From NCBI RefSeq assembly GCF_004339745.1, contig NZ_SMGP01000004.1, positions 372,001 to 436,000 on the forward strand: 64,000 bases of DNA, read 5' to 3'. Numbering within the stretch: the stretch's first letter is position 1; every line of letters starts with the position of its first letter. Under the pieces are notes generated by a model, which did not search any database, was not told where the DNA came from, and saw only the letters and a program-made list of their open reading frames with translations. Positions 26,935 through 35,928 of the stretch are shown here, piece after piece. Position numbers and translations under genes: made by a program. The DNA is from Paraburkholderia sp. BL9I2N2. Lineage in GTDB: Bacteria > Pseudomonadota > Gammaproteobacteria > Burkholderiales > Burkholderiaceae.

Positions 26935-26976
26935 GATCAGCGAAATTCATTGGCGCATAGTGCGGGCGCTCTTGAG

Positions 26977-26998
26977 TTCCGATATGGAATCGTGTTCT
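26977..26998. promoter_or_regulatory. Putative IclR autoregulatory site, weak operator copy
   Basis: TTCC-GATAT-GGAA (26977-26989) is a perfect inverted repeat, and the overlapping TGGAATCGTGTTCT (26985-26998) resembles the cluster palindrome with three or four changes. It lies about 35-55 bp before the iclR start, where an autoregulatory site would be expected. Confidence 0.45.
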
Positions 26999-27031
26999 CA
27001 TTCGGTATCGAAATCGAACCGAGAGTGCAAC

Positions 27032-27886
27032 ATGGCGGGGAATCTGGAGCGGGCGCTGGCCATCATCGAATTGCTGGCGAAGCAGGGCGGCAGCATGCAG
27101 TTGGCCGCGATCGCCGACACGCTGAATATTCCGCGCAGCGGCACCCATCGCCTGCTGGCCGAATTGAGCGAAGAGGGCTACGTGCGGCAGGACGAGCACG
27201 GCGAATACGTGCTGGCGCTCAAACTGGTGTCGCTCGCGCTGATGTGGCTGTCCACCGGCGGCGTGCTGGATATTTCGCAACCGGTGCTCGACCGGCTGGC
27301 GGCAGCGTCGGGCGAACTGGCGCGGTTGGGAGTGGTGGAGGACGATCACATCACGTTCGTCGGCAAGGCGCAGGGCGCCAAATCCGGCTTGCGCTACGAC
27401 CCGGACATGGGCAGCCAGCCGCCGCTGCATTGCACGGCGAGCGGCCAGGCGTGGCTCGCCACCATGAGCGACGAGGAAGCGCTCGAACTCGTGTCGCGTC
27501 AGGGCGGCATCGGCAAGGCGGGCCCGCGCGGCCCGAAGGCGCCGAAAACGATCCAGCAGTTCCTGCAGGACCTGGCGGGCGCGCGCAAGCGCGGCTACGG
27601 CGTCGCCAGCGAAACCTACGAGGCGGGCATGACTTCGATGGCGGCGGCGATCCGTCATCCGTTGACGGGGCTGGTGGTGGGGATCGTCAGTCTCGCGGGC
27701 CCGACCAGCCGTTTGCCGGAAGCGCGCCTGAAAGAGCTGGCGCCGGCCTTGCTCGAAGCCGCGTCGGATATGGGCGCGGCCACCATGAGTTCGCCGTATT
27801 TCAAGCGCAGTCTGCGCGTGGCGCCGGTGGCGGCCGTGGTGCAGCCGGTCGAGCCGAAGCGCAAAGGACGGCCGCGTGCCGCTTGA
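27032..27886 (+). CDS. IclR-family transcriptional regulator of the catabolic cluster
   Basis: 284 residues. N-terminal winged HTH: LAAIADTLNIPRSGTHRLLA (about 25-44) then EGYVRQDEHGEYVLALKLV. The C-terminal IclR effector domain includes LHCTASGQAWLATMSDEEAL and GYGVASETYEAGMTSMAAAI. Members often respond to an aromatic or cyclic acid and bind short palindromes like those at 19173, 20160 and 22099. The start is placed at MAGNLERAL; an upstream in-frame ATG at 26984 would lie inside the weak operator. A basic tail, PKRKGRPRAA, ends the protein. Confidence 0.92.
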   Translation: MAGNLERALAIIELLAKQGGSMQLAAIADTLNIPRSGTHRLLAELSEEGYVRQDEHGEYVLALKLVSLALMWLSTGGVLDISQPVLDRLAAASGELARLGVVEDDHITFVGKAQGAKSGLRYDPDMGSQPPLHCTASGQAWLATMSDEEALELVSRQGGIGKAGPRGPKAPKTIQQFLQDLAGARKRGYGVASETYEAGMTSMAAAIRHPLTGLVVGIVSLAGPTSRLPEARLKELAPALLEAASDMGAATMSSPYFKRSLRVAPVAAVVQPVEPKRKGRPRAA

Positions 27887-28016
27887 GCCTCGAGCGGGTT
27901 GCCACGTGCCCGCGCCGCGTCAAATTTCATCGCGCCGGGCCGTTGAGCTGAATAACCCGCTCGCGTTTCTTCTGTTACTTTCCTGAAAATCTCCACGAAT
28001 TCGTCGACGGCCACTC

Positions 28017-29330
28017 ATGCACACTGCTGCCGGCAAAGCGGCCCCGCTGTCCCGCGCCGAACTCAGGCGTATCGTCGCCGCCATTGTGATCGGCAATGGT
28101 TTTGTCGCTTACGACTTCACCGTCTACAGCTTTTCCGCTGTCGTGATCGGCAATCTGTTCTTTCCGTCGCACAATCCGGCGTCGTCGCTATTGCTCTCGC
28201 TTGCCACCTTCGGCGCGGGCTTCGTGATGCGTCCGCTCGGCGCGATCATGATCGGTCACATTGCCGACAGCCGCGGCCGCAAAGCCGGACTCACCGTATC
28301 GCTCACATTGATGACGCTCGGCACGTGGCTGATCGCATGTCTGCCGAGCTACGCATCGATCGGTCCGGCGGCGACCGTGCTGATGGTGCTCGCGCGCCTG
28401 ATGCAGGGGCTCGCGGCGGGCGGCGAGATCGGCCCGGCGTCGGCGTCGCTGATGGAGTCGGCCGGCTACCGGCACCGCTGTTTCATGGTGAGCTGGCGCG
28501 GCGCCAGCCAGGGCGCGGCCGCTTTCGCCGCCGCATTGGTCGGGGCGGCCACCACGGCATTTCTGTCGCCCGCCGCCATGCACGACTGGGGCTGGCGCAT
28601 TCCGTTCGTGCTGGGCGGATTGATCGGCCCGGTCGGCTGGTACCTGCGCCGTCGCATGCCGGCGGCCGCGCCGCAAGAGCGCACGCGGCTCAGCCCGCGG
28701 CGGCTGTTTGCGGAGCACACGCGCCCGCTCGTCTACGGCATTCTGATGATGGCGGCGCCTTCCGTGAGCATCTACATTACCGTGTTCTACATGCCGGCCT
28801 ATCTGGTGCGTACATTGCACCGGCCGCCGGCGATCAGCCTTTTGACGGCGTGCCTCTCAGGCGTGGTGATTCTCGTGGTGACGCCGCTGATCGCGCGCGC
28901 GGCCGACCGGCTCGCGAGCCGCAAAACGCTGCAATACGCGTCGCTCGTGGCGTCGCTGGCGGCGGCATGGCCCGCTTTCTGGGCGCTGACTCACGGCGCC
29001 GGCGATCTCGCGGCGCTCGTCATCATCACGGCTTACGTGGCGCTCGCGGTGAACAACGCCGGCGCCGCTTCGGTGCTGATGATGGAAGCGTTTCCGGCGC
29101 ACCGGCGCGCGGCCGGACTATCGGTGATTTACAGCTTGGGCGTGGTCCTGTTCGGTGGATTTTCGCCGTTTCTGGTGACGTGGCTCATCAACCGGACGGA
29201 CGATCCGATGATCCCGGCGTGGTATCTGATGGGCGCCACCGCGCTCACGCTGATCGCGCTAAAGGCGTTCCCGGAAGCGGAACCGGATGCGGGCGCTCGC
29301 GCTGCAAGCGCGTCGCAGCCGGCTGCCTGA
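28017..29330 (+). CDS. MFS transporter, metabolite:H+ symporter (MHS) family
   Basis: 437 residues with 12 membrane segments. MHS hallmarks: NGFVAYDFTVYSF in helix 1, LGAIMIGHIADSRGRKAGL (motif A) and LMQGLAAGGEIGPASA in helix 4. Relatives carry citrate, alpha-ketoglutarate, proline or aromatic acids. It lies 130 bp after the iclR gene in the same direction and may belong to the same regulon, but no operator copy precedes it. Confidence 0.9.
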   Translation: MHTAAGKAAPLSRAELRRIVAAIVIGNGFVAYDFTVYSFSAVVIGNLFFPSHNPASSLLLSLATFGAGFVMRPLGAIMIGHIADSRGRKAGLTVSLTLMTLGTWLIACLPSYASIGPAATVLMVLARLMQGLAAGGEIGPASASLMESAGYRHRCFMVSWRGASQGAAAFAAALVGAATTAFLSPAAMHDWGWRIPFVLGGLIGPVGWYLRRRMPAAAPQERTRLSPRRLFAEHTRPLVYGILMMAAPSVSIYITVFYMPAYLVRTLHRPPAISLLTACLSGVVILVVTPLIARAADRLASRKTLQYASLVASLAAAWPAFWALTHGAGDLAALVIITAYVALAVNNAGAASVLMMEAFPAHRRAAGLSVIYSLGVVLFGGFSPFLVTWLINRTDDPMIPAWYLMGATALTLIALKAFPEAEPDAGARAASASQPAA

Positions 29331-29334
29331 AACG

Positions 29335-30375
29335 CTAGGCTGCGTTGCGCAAGTGCTGCAGGTCGAGGGCGCGGGCGCGCATGTCTTGCGGGCTCATGTC
29401 GAAGGCGCGGCGAAACGCGCGGGTGAAGTCGGACGCACTCTGAAAGCCGAGTCCAAAAGCGATTTCCGCCACCTGCACATGCGGATAACGGACTAGTTCG
29501 TCCGCCGCCTCGCGCAGCCGGCGGTTGCGAATATAGGCGCCGAGACCGCCTTCGTGCTCGAACCAGCGATAGATCGTCGCGCGCTTCAGTTGCAGCGCCT
29601 GAACCACGCTGGTTGGCGTGAGGTCGCCCTGGTGCAGATTGGCTTCGATATAGCGGCGTACCCGGCCCATCACCGCGGCCTGCAGCGCGGCGCGGCCCGC
29701 GCCGCTTAGGCGCGCCTCCTTGCGAAACGTGGCCACCAGCAACTGCGTCCCTGCCTGCAGGGCATCGATGGCGCTGACCGGATCGAGCCGCGCAATGTCG
29801 CGGGCGAGCGCTGTCATGTGATCCAGCACGACGTCGGTCAGCGGCGAGCCTTGCTGGACGATGCGGCCGTGAATCGCCGCGCCGTCGCGTAACGCTTCGT
29901 CCACCACCGCTGCCGGTACGAACAGGCTCAGAAGGCGGCATTCGGGGCGTTCGGCGCGGAACGGCTGGTTCAGATCGAATGCGACGATGCCTGCCACCGA
30001 ACCCGGCGCGCTGCGTTTCTTGTGCATGCCGGTGACGTGGCCGACTTCCCCTTCCACGAAGAGCTGAAACACGTAATCACGCCGCGAATCGGTGGATACG
30101 CGGGCCACCGAGCGTTCCAGCAGCATCGAATCGGTGCGGCAGTCCGTAAAAATCATGCCGCCGACCGCGTATAAATCGATTTCACCGCGAAAACCCCCGG
30201 CAACCTGCGCTTTCGACGGCGGCGCGTCGACCACATGGCCCACGCGCTGGCGCCAGGCGAGGAATTGTTCGGCGGGTGCCAGTCCGTGCGTACTGAAGCG
30301 GCTCGTCGAAATGGCGGAGCGCGAATCGGCCGCGGCGGCCGCGGCCAGATGTTGCGGCAGGGTGCGCTGGTTCAT
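29335..30375 (-). CDS. AraC-family regulator (AraC_binding_2 type)
   Basis: 346 residues. The N-terminal effector domain (about 40-200) has the DFxMQ-like pattern of FeaR/AraC_binding_2 regulators. The C-terminal HTH pair includes TSVVQALQLKRATIYRWFEH and VAEIAFGLGFQSASDFTRAF. It converges tightly on the MHS transporter gene (4 bp between stops), so it is not an operon partner; its target is unclear. Confidence 0.88.
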   Translation of the reverse strand: MNQRTLPQHLAAAAAADSRSAISTSRFSTHGLAPAEQFLAWRQRVGHVVDAPPSKAQVAGGFRGEIDLYAVGGMIFTDCRTDSMLLERSVARVSTDSRRDYVFQLFVEGEVGHVTGMHKKRSAPGSVAGIVAFDLNQPFRAERPECRLLSLFVPAAVVDEALRDGAAIHGRIVQQGSPLTDVVLDHMTALARDIARLDPVSAIDALQAGTQLLVATFRKEARLSGAGRAALQAAVMGRVRRYIEANLHQGDLTPTSVVQALQLKRATIYRWFEHEGGLGAYIRNRRLREAADELVRYPHVQVAEIAFGLGFQSASDFTRAFRRAFDMSPQDMRARALDLQHLRNAA

Positions 30376-30668
30376 TGAATCGGTTGTTACAAGCGAGACG
30401 GGCGTGCCGACGGGGCCGCGGCGTGTCTACCCGGCTATTTCACGCCCGGTCGTCCAATTTTGAGACGTACGGTCAAGCCTAACAAAAAAGCGGCATTAAT
30501 GTTGCGTGATTAGATGCAGATCGTTTTCGCTTACGGCGCGGCAGGCAGTCGACCGCCGCCCCGTTATCGGAATCGCAACTGCGCGCAGAAACAGCGTCGA
30601 GCCATTTCGCGCGGTGCAAGGGTGCGAGGTTCACGCTTTGCCGACAGGTAATTCACGGGGTATCAAAG

Positions 30669-30971
30669 ATGAGCGGCACGAACATGCAACCGACCGTGCA
30701 ACGCGGCGCTCGGCGTCCGGCTAGTCTGGTAGACAGCCAGTTGCAACATTTCGAGAACGTGGTGGAGTACCTGACGCGTGGGGACGCGTCCGGCGGGCTG
30801 TATCCGCTCGACCACGAGTATTGGGAAAAACGGATCCGGGCGCTCGAAGAGACTTACGAGCTGATTGCCAGTCAGCGGCACCGCCTGACGAGACTTCTCG
30901 ACAGACTCGCGAGCGAAGCTCAGATGGCGCAGATGGCGCGGAATGCGCTGAAGCCGCGCACGGCCGCTTGA
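30669..30971 (+). CDS. Small helical protein, lineage-specific family (paralogue at 44506)
   Basis: 100 residues, no signal peptide. A helical core: LQHFENVVEYL, then YWEKRIRALEETYELIASQR and HRLTRLLDRLASEAQMAQM. The last part matches RERLQRLLDRLAS in the gene at 44506, and the YW(E/R)xR segment aligns too, so the two are paralogues. No function is known. It stands alone, downstream of an AT-rich stretch. Confidence 0.7.
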   Translation: MSGTNMQPTVQRGARRPASLVDSQLQHFENVVEYLTRGDASGGLYPLDHEYWEKRIRALEETYELIASQRHRLTRLLDRLASEAQMAQMARNALKPRTAA

Positions 30972-31130
30972 GTCGGTCGAAGCATAGGAACGCGAGAACC
31001 GGATTTCAGTCGGGGAGAACCAGATCGATGCATGCCGGCATCGCTAATAAAAGCAGCAGAGCCTGAGAGCAAATGGCGATGGTGCGAACGGGCCCGAAGA
31101 GGCCCGTCGCACATCCTCAGCGCTTGAGTG

Positions 31131-32156
31131 TCAATGAACACCTGCGGCGCGAATCCGGGCCGCTGCGTCCACCGCCTCGCTCATGAGCCGGTCGATGACT
31201 TCCGCCACCGGCACGCATCGTTCGACTAGCGCCGACGATTCCCCCGCGAACAACGCCATTTTCTCGAGATCGCCCACCGTATCGCGGAGCGGCGAAATCG
31301 TGCTGAACTTGTAGATCGGCCCTTGATCGTCGTGGGCGATTTCTTCTCGCGGCAACACATGCGGATGATTGCCGAACAGACGTTCGCCGGCCTCGCGCGT
31401 CACGCTGTTCGCCAGCACGCGCACCGGTGAGCCGGGCGGCCAGTTGATCGCGTAAAGGTCGGTGTGCACGGTGTCGCCCGCCTGGGCATCGACGATTCGC
31501 TGCTTGTGATAGTCGTGCGCGAAAGACTCATGCGTCGCGACGAATAGCGTGCCGCACTGAATGCCCGCCGCGCCAAGCGCTAGCGCGGCAATCAGCCCGG
31601 CGCCGGTCGCGAAGCCGCCGGAGGCCACCACCGGCACGTGCAAACGCTGCGCGACTTCCGGCAGCAGCGCCATGATGCCGATGCGCCCACGCACGTGGCC
31701 GCCCGCTTCGACGCCTTGCGCGATGACCGCGTCCACGCCGGCCTGCTGCGCGGCAAGCGCCTCTTCGAGCGAGCCCACCTGCCAGAGGACGAGCGCGCCG
31801 ACATCTTTGGCCCGTTTTACCACGTCAGGCATGACATCCCAGAAGAAGCAGATGGCCGGCACCCGCGCCGCGCGGCACACGGCGAGTTGCGCATCGAGCA
31901 GCGCGGGCTCCGTCCGGAAAGGAATCAGATTGACGCCGAACGGCCGGTTCGTCGTTGCGCGCACCGCGGCGATCTCACACTCGATCATTTCCGGCGCTTC
32001 CCCAACCATGCCGAGCAGGCCGAATCCGCCGGCGTCGGAAACGGCGACCGCCAACTCGGCGCGCGCCGGGCCGCCCATTCCGGCCGAAATCACGGGGTGT
32101 CGACAACCGAGCAAACGCGTCAGCGCAGTATCGAACAGCGGGGTGTCGTCATGCAT
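31131..32156 (-). CDS. Nitronate monooxygenase (2-nitropropane dioxygenase family)
   Basis: 341 residues, FMN-dependent TIM barrel. Motifs: HPVISAGMGGPARAELAVAV at the start, AVIAQGVEAGGHVRGRIG (phosphate-binding and catalytic-His region, about 142-159) and VVASGGFATGAGLIAALALG. The family oxidises alkyl nitronates such as propionate 3-nitronate, or acts as an NADH:quinone reductase. It is a single gene, detoxification being the likeliest role. Confidence 0.88.
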   Translation of the reverse strand: MHDDTPLFDTALTRLLGCRHPVISAGMGGPARAELAVAVSDAGGFGLLGMVGEAPEMIECEIAAVRATTNRPFGVNLIPFRTEPALLDAQLAVCRAARVPAICFFWDVMPDVVKRAKDVGALVLWQVGSLEEALAAQQAGVDAVIAQGVEAGGHVRGRIGIMALLPEVAQRLHVPVVASGGFATGAGLIAALALGAAGIQCGTLFVATHESFAHDYHKQRIVDAQAGDTVHTDLYAINWPPGSPVRVLANSVTREAGERLFGNHPHVLPREEIAHDDQGPIYKFSTISPLRDTVGDLEKMALFAGESSALVERCVPVAEVIDRLMSEAVDAAARIRAAGVH

Positions 32157-32687
32157 GGCGGTCCTCTCATCGTGTCGCGCGGCGGTAATGCACAGGATTG
32201 TGCGGCTCGCCGCATCGAACCTGCATCCACGGCAGTCTCTTTAGAGTAGATGCAGACGAGCGCGGCGGCAGCGGGTATTTTTCGTCAGAAGATAGGCGAG
32301 CACGGCAAGGTGATATTCAGTAATTCTGACCGCTTTTAAATAGGGAGCGGTTAATAGTAGATATGCAGAATACGCAATGAATTTAGCGCTGATAAACTGT
32401 GCGCCGGAGCAGTCTGTTACCGCAATGCACGCAGCGCTCGCTCCCCAAAATCCGGCGGCTCGAAAGCGCTGGATAGACGGTAGAACTAGGCCTTTTCTGC
32501 GATTTGGAAGAAGCGGCGGCACGGCATACTGGCCGTGTGCACGTTATTAAAAGGGACGTATGGTTGGGTGTCCTTTCTTCCGGTCATGCATGGTGTCGCA
32601 TCAGTCGATCCCCCTCCGCCAACCTCTGCCCATCTGAACTTTGACAAGTATCGGGGCTCGCATTGGGCCCGTTTTTGGAACTGACTC
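32157..32687. other. Intergenic region before the FtsH-like gene
   Basis: 531 bases without a supported gene. The middle (about 32290-32400) is AT-rich compared with its surroundings. Frames here have poor codon use. It probably holds the promoter of the protease gene, but no boxes are convincing. Confidence 0.5.
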
Positions 32688-34592
32688 ATGAAGCCGGGAA
32701 ATAACTCGCTTGGTAAAAGACGCTCACGCAAGATCGCCATCTCGGTGACGGCGGCACTTATCGCAGTGTTGCTCGCCTTTGGCGTGTGGCATTACCAGCA
32801 GCGCGCAGCGCAGGTCGCGCCGGCGCTGACCGGCGTCGCGAGCCAGATGCGCCACGATTCCTCGGCATGGACGCATAAAGAGAAAGACGCCTCGCAAATG
32901 TTGCGCGATATTCACGACGCCAAGGTTGCCGCGATCGGCGTGAGCCCCAACGCGATTCTGATTTCGAAGCGCGACGGCACGAAATACTTCGTCACCGACC
33001 ACAACGCGACGTTCTCGCATGCGCTGCTGCTCGGCGAACCGAAGGCCGACGAGGCCGCGGCGTATCAACTCGTCTGGCTTCCCGATGCGGATATTCAAAC
33101 CGGCGGCTCGCGCTGGGTGCAGGTCTTCGACCAGACGCGCGACGCCATCAGCCTGCTGTTGCCGCTGTTGTTGATCGGCGGCATGGTGTGGTTCATGCGC
33201 CGCGAAATGCGCGGCGGCGCCACGCTGCTCGCCAGGGCGCCCGCCCTGCGTTTCGACGACGTGATCGGCGCGGGCGAAGCGAAGGCGGCGCTCGCGGACA
33301 TTCGCGGCTATCTTTCCGACCCGAAGCAATTCACGTCGATGGGCGTGCGCGCGCCGTGCGGCATTCTGATGGTGGGGGGCCCCGGCGTCGGCAAGACGCG
33401 GCTTGCCCAGGCGCTGGCCGGCGAGTGCGGCGCGAACTTCATCTCGATCACGGGCAGCTATTTCAGCGCGAAGTATTACGGCGTCGGTATCCAGAAGGTC
33501 AAGCATCTGTTCGAACTGGCGCGCAAGAATGCGCCCACGGTGATCTTCATCGACGAAGCGGACGGGCTCGCCAAGCGCACGGATACGGGCAGCGGCCCGG
33601 TCGAAGCGGAGAGCAACCGCATCATCAATCAGTTGCTGGCGGAAATGGATGGCTTCGCTTCCAACGAAGGCGTCATCATCGTCGCGGCCACCAATCACCC
33701 CGACAATCTGGACGAGGCGTTGCGCCGGCCGGGCCGCTTCGATCGCACCGTGCAGGTCCGTTTGCCCGATCGCGAAGACCGCGCGAAGATTTTCCGTTTC
33801 TACGCGGAGAAGCTGAAGTCGAAAGCGGCCGACATCGACTACGATCAGTTGGCGCGCCTGACCACGGGCCTGTCGCCGGCAACGGTCGCGATGGTGGTGA
33901 ATCAGGCGGGGCTCGTCGCGCGCAAATCCGGCGACACCGAAATCACCTCGAAGCATTTCATGGAAGCGATCAAGATTGCGCGCATCGGCGACGTGAGCGG
34001 CGCCGAGCGCGCGCTCAGCGAGGACGAACGCACGCGCATCGCCGTGCACGAAGCGGGGCATGGTCTCGTCGCCGCGCTGCTGGGCACGGGCGTGCTGGAA
34101 GAGGTCACGATCCTGCCGCGCGGCGGTGCGCTGGGTGTTGCGCTCATCACGAAAGCGCAGGACAAGCATTTGTATCGCGAGACCGAGATTCGCAACGAAA
34201 TCCAGGTTTTGCTCGGCGGCCGCAACGCGGAAATTCTCACGTTCTCCGAAGCATCGAGCGGTGCGGCTTCGGATTTGCAGGAAGCGTCGCGCATCAGCCT
34301 CGACATGGTGTCGAAATTCGGCTTCAACAGCGACGGCGATCTGTTCAGCCTCGCGGCGCTGCCGTCGCAGTACGCGGGTTTGCAAATGAAGAGCGCCATC
34401 GAGCATGCGAACGTGCTGCTCAAGGAGTTGAATGAACTGTGCTACGGTTTGCTGCACGCGTACGAGCCGGTGCTGCGCGCAATCGCGGACGAATTGCTCG
34501 AGCAGGAGACCGTGCCCGGAGAAACCGTGTACCGGTTGATCAGGGAACACAAGAGCACGCTGAAGATCGTTCACGAGCCGGAAGCGGCGTGA
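32688..34592 (+). CDS. Divergent FtsH-like AAA+ membrane metalloprotease
   Basis: 634 residues. Membrane segments at about 15-33 and 153-169 flank a short periplasmic domain. AAA module: Walker A GGPGVGKT (about 230), pore loop SAKYYGVG in place of FVEMFVGVG, Walker B VIFIDEAD (about 284), second region of homology with ALRRPGRFDR. The protease domain has HEAGH (about 453) and the third zinc ligand likely in GAASDLQEAS (about 522). It is clearly not the housekeeping FtsH: the pore loop and periplasmic part differ. It ends in a strong terminator and is probably a second, specialised quality-control protease. Confidence 0.9.
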   Translation: MKPGNNSLGKRRSRKIAISVTAALIAVLLAFGVWHYQQRAAQVAPALTGVASQMRHDSSAWTHKEKDASQMLRDIHDAKVAAIGVSPNAILISKRDGTKYFVTDHNATFSHALLLGEPKADEAAAYQLVWLPDADIQTGGSRWVQVFDQTRDAISLLLPLLLIGGMVWFMRREMRGGATLLARAPALRFDDVIGAGEAKAALADIRGYLSDPKQFTSMGVRAPCGILMVGGPGVGKTRLAQALAGECGANFISITGSYFSAKYYGVGIQKVKHLFELARKNAPTVIFIDEADGLAKRTDTGSGPVEAESNRIINQLLAEMDGFASNEGVIIVAATNHPDNLDEALRRPGRFDRTVQVRLPDREDRAKIFRFYAEKLKSKAADIDYDQLARLTTGLSPATVAMVVNQAGLVARKSGDTEITSKHFMEAIKIARIGDVSGAERALSEDERTRIAVHEAGHGLVAALLGTGVLEEVTILPRGGALGVALITKAQDKHLYRETEIRNEIQVLLGGRNAEILTFSEASSGAASDLQEASRISLDMVSKFGFNSDGDLFSLAALPSQYAGLQMKSAIEHANVLLKELNELCYGLLHAYEPVLRAIADELLEQETVPGETVYRLIREHKSTLKIVHEPEAA

Positions 34593-34630
34593 ACCGATAA
34601 TCGACTGACTGCCGCGACGGCAATCGACGG

Positions 34631-34659
34631 GCGGCGCCAGTAAATGGCGCCGCTTTTTT
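34631..34659 (+). terminator. Intrinsic terminator of the FtsH-like gene
   Basis: Perfect 9-bp stem GCGGCGCCA/TGGCGCCGC with a 5-base loop followed by six T. It starts 39 bp after the stop codon. Confidence 0.9.
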
Positions 34660-34674
34660 ATTGCCCGGCGCTAG

Positions 34675-34935
34675 TTACGCGAAATCGGACGGACCGGGCT
34701 CAGGAACGCCCGGAGGCGTTTCGGTGTCGCCCAGCGCCTCGCCATCGGCGTTGGCGTCGTCAGCGGGCGGCGGTGTTTCGCCTTTTTTCGGCAGCGGTTG
34801 ATCGAGCCCCGGCTCGACCGGTGTGGGAATTGCGTCGCCGATCGGCTTGGACACCTTGGTAGGCGGGCCGCCCGGGTCTTCTTCGGGCTGGCGCTCGTGC
34901 TCTTGCTCATTCGGGGAATTGGCCATGGTTGCCAC
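34675..34935 (-). CDS. Small acidic, proline-rich hypothetical protein
   Basis: 86 residues from the GTG at 34935 (GGAGAG 6 bp upstream), or 83 from the ATG at 34926. Hydrophilic and probably disordered: NEQEHERQPEEDPGGPP, EPGLDQPLPKKGETPPP. No motif gives a function. It is the first gene on the decayed side of the window and shares its 5' region with the end of the TauE remnant. Confidence 0.6.
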   Translation of the reverse strand: MATMANSPNEQEHERQPEEDPGGPPTKVSKPIGDAIPTPVEPGLDQPLPKKGETPPPADDANADGEALGDTETPPGVPEPGPSDFA

Positions 34936-34954
34936 GACGGGCTCTCCGGTTGAA

Positions 34955-35712
34955 TTAGGGGTACACCGTTGTGCAGCAATGCGCGTACCACGGCCCGTTT
35001 TGCGTAAGCGCTAACGGCGCAAACCCTATGGATTTCCAGATCATCTGCGCTGCGGCGGCCGCAACGAACACCAGCACGAGGACCCGGAACGCGGCAGGCG
35101 GCAGGCGGCAGGCGGTCTCGCAAGGGCCGCACCAGCAGCATTCCCGCGATCACCGGCACGCTCGCGCAGGCCGAGATGGCGAGATCCGTCCAACTGGCAT
35201 GCGCGCCGCCGCTGAATGTCGCGACGAGCGTGATGATCGACACCACCAGAATGATGGCGATCTGCTTCGTGAACGCTCCGTCGCGCCCGTGGCGATCAGA
35301 TACATCGCGAGCAAGGGCCCTGGCACTGAAGCAATGCTCTCCATGAGCGCCGCGCCGAATCCCAGTACGAACCCGGCCGGCTTGGCCCACGTCGGCGACA
35401 GCGTCAGCCGTGGCGAAGCCAGCAACAGCAACGACGCGACCATCAGCAAGAGGCCGGCAGCCGCTTGCGCGCGATGCGGCGCGAGCGAATCAATATGCTC
35501 ACGCCGACGATATTGCCGATCACCGTGCCGATCAGCGGCGCGGCGATGCGCCGGACGGTCGGCAGCAGTTCACCGCCTTCGAGTGCCTGCGGGATATTGC
35601 CGAGGATGATCGGCATCGACAGCAGAAGAACCGCTTCCTTGATCGGCAGGAAGTGGCTGAGGATCGGCATCGCCACGAGCGGTACGCCGATGCTGGCGAG
35701 CCACCCTGATGT
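34955..35712 (-). pseudogene. TauE/SafE-family (TSUP) anion exporter, broken
   Basis: Membrane-protein fragments of one TSUP gene in changing frames, read on the minus strand: HFLPIKEAVLLLSMPIILGN and AAPLIGTVIGNIVGVSILI (35443-35676), then GFVLGFGAALMESIASVPG (35150-35449), then IAIILVVSIITLVATFSGG and ISACASVPVIAGMLLVRPLR (about 35130-35270), and finally VLVLVFVAAAAAQMIWKSIG to a stop at 34955. At least two frameshifts are needed, one of them at a triplicated 7-mer. The 5' end is missing beyond about 35712. Confidence 0.8.
35094..35114. repeat. Three tandem copies of GCAGGCG
   Basis: Exact 7-base unit repeated three times inside the TauE remnant, where the reading frame changes. A 7-base unit is not a multiple of three, so expansion or loss shifts the frame. 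Confidence 0.8.
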
Positions 35713-35928
35713 TACTGTTATGTGGACATGATGCCAGGCCTATGATTTCAATGAGTTTTTTGGGCCTTCTAAAGCGTCCATAGTTGTGGCGTTTTTAGGG
35801 GGCTGTGACAAAGCTCTATGTCCATACCTGATTCCAGTCGAGCGGAGGCGGGACGCGAAGTCGCGCGTTTATTTACCGATTTTTTGAAGAGCCATTTCCG
35901 GTAGATATTTGTCTGTAAGCGAAGAATT

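Noticed and set aside
32724..34574. 616-residue open frame antisense to the FtsH-like gene
   Set aside because: Same codon-bias shadow; no motif, while the plus strand has full AAA and zinc motifs.
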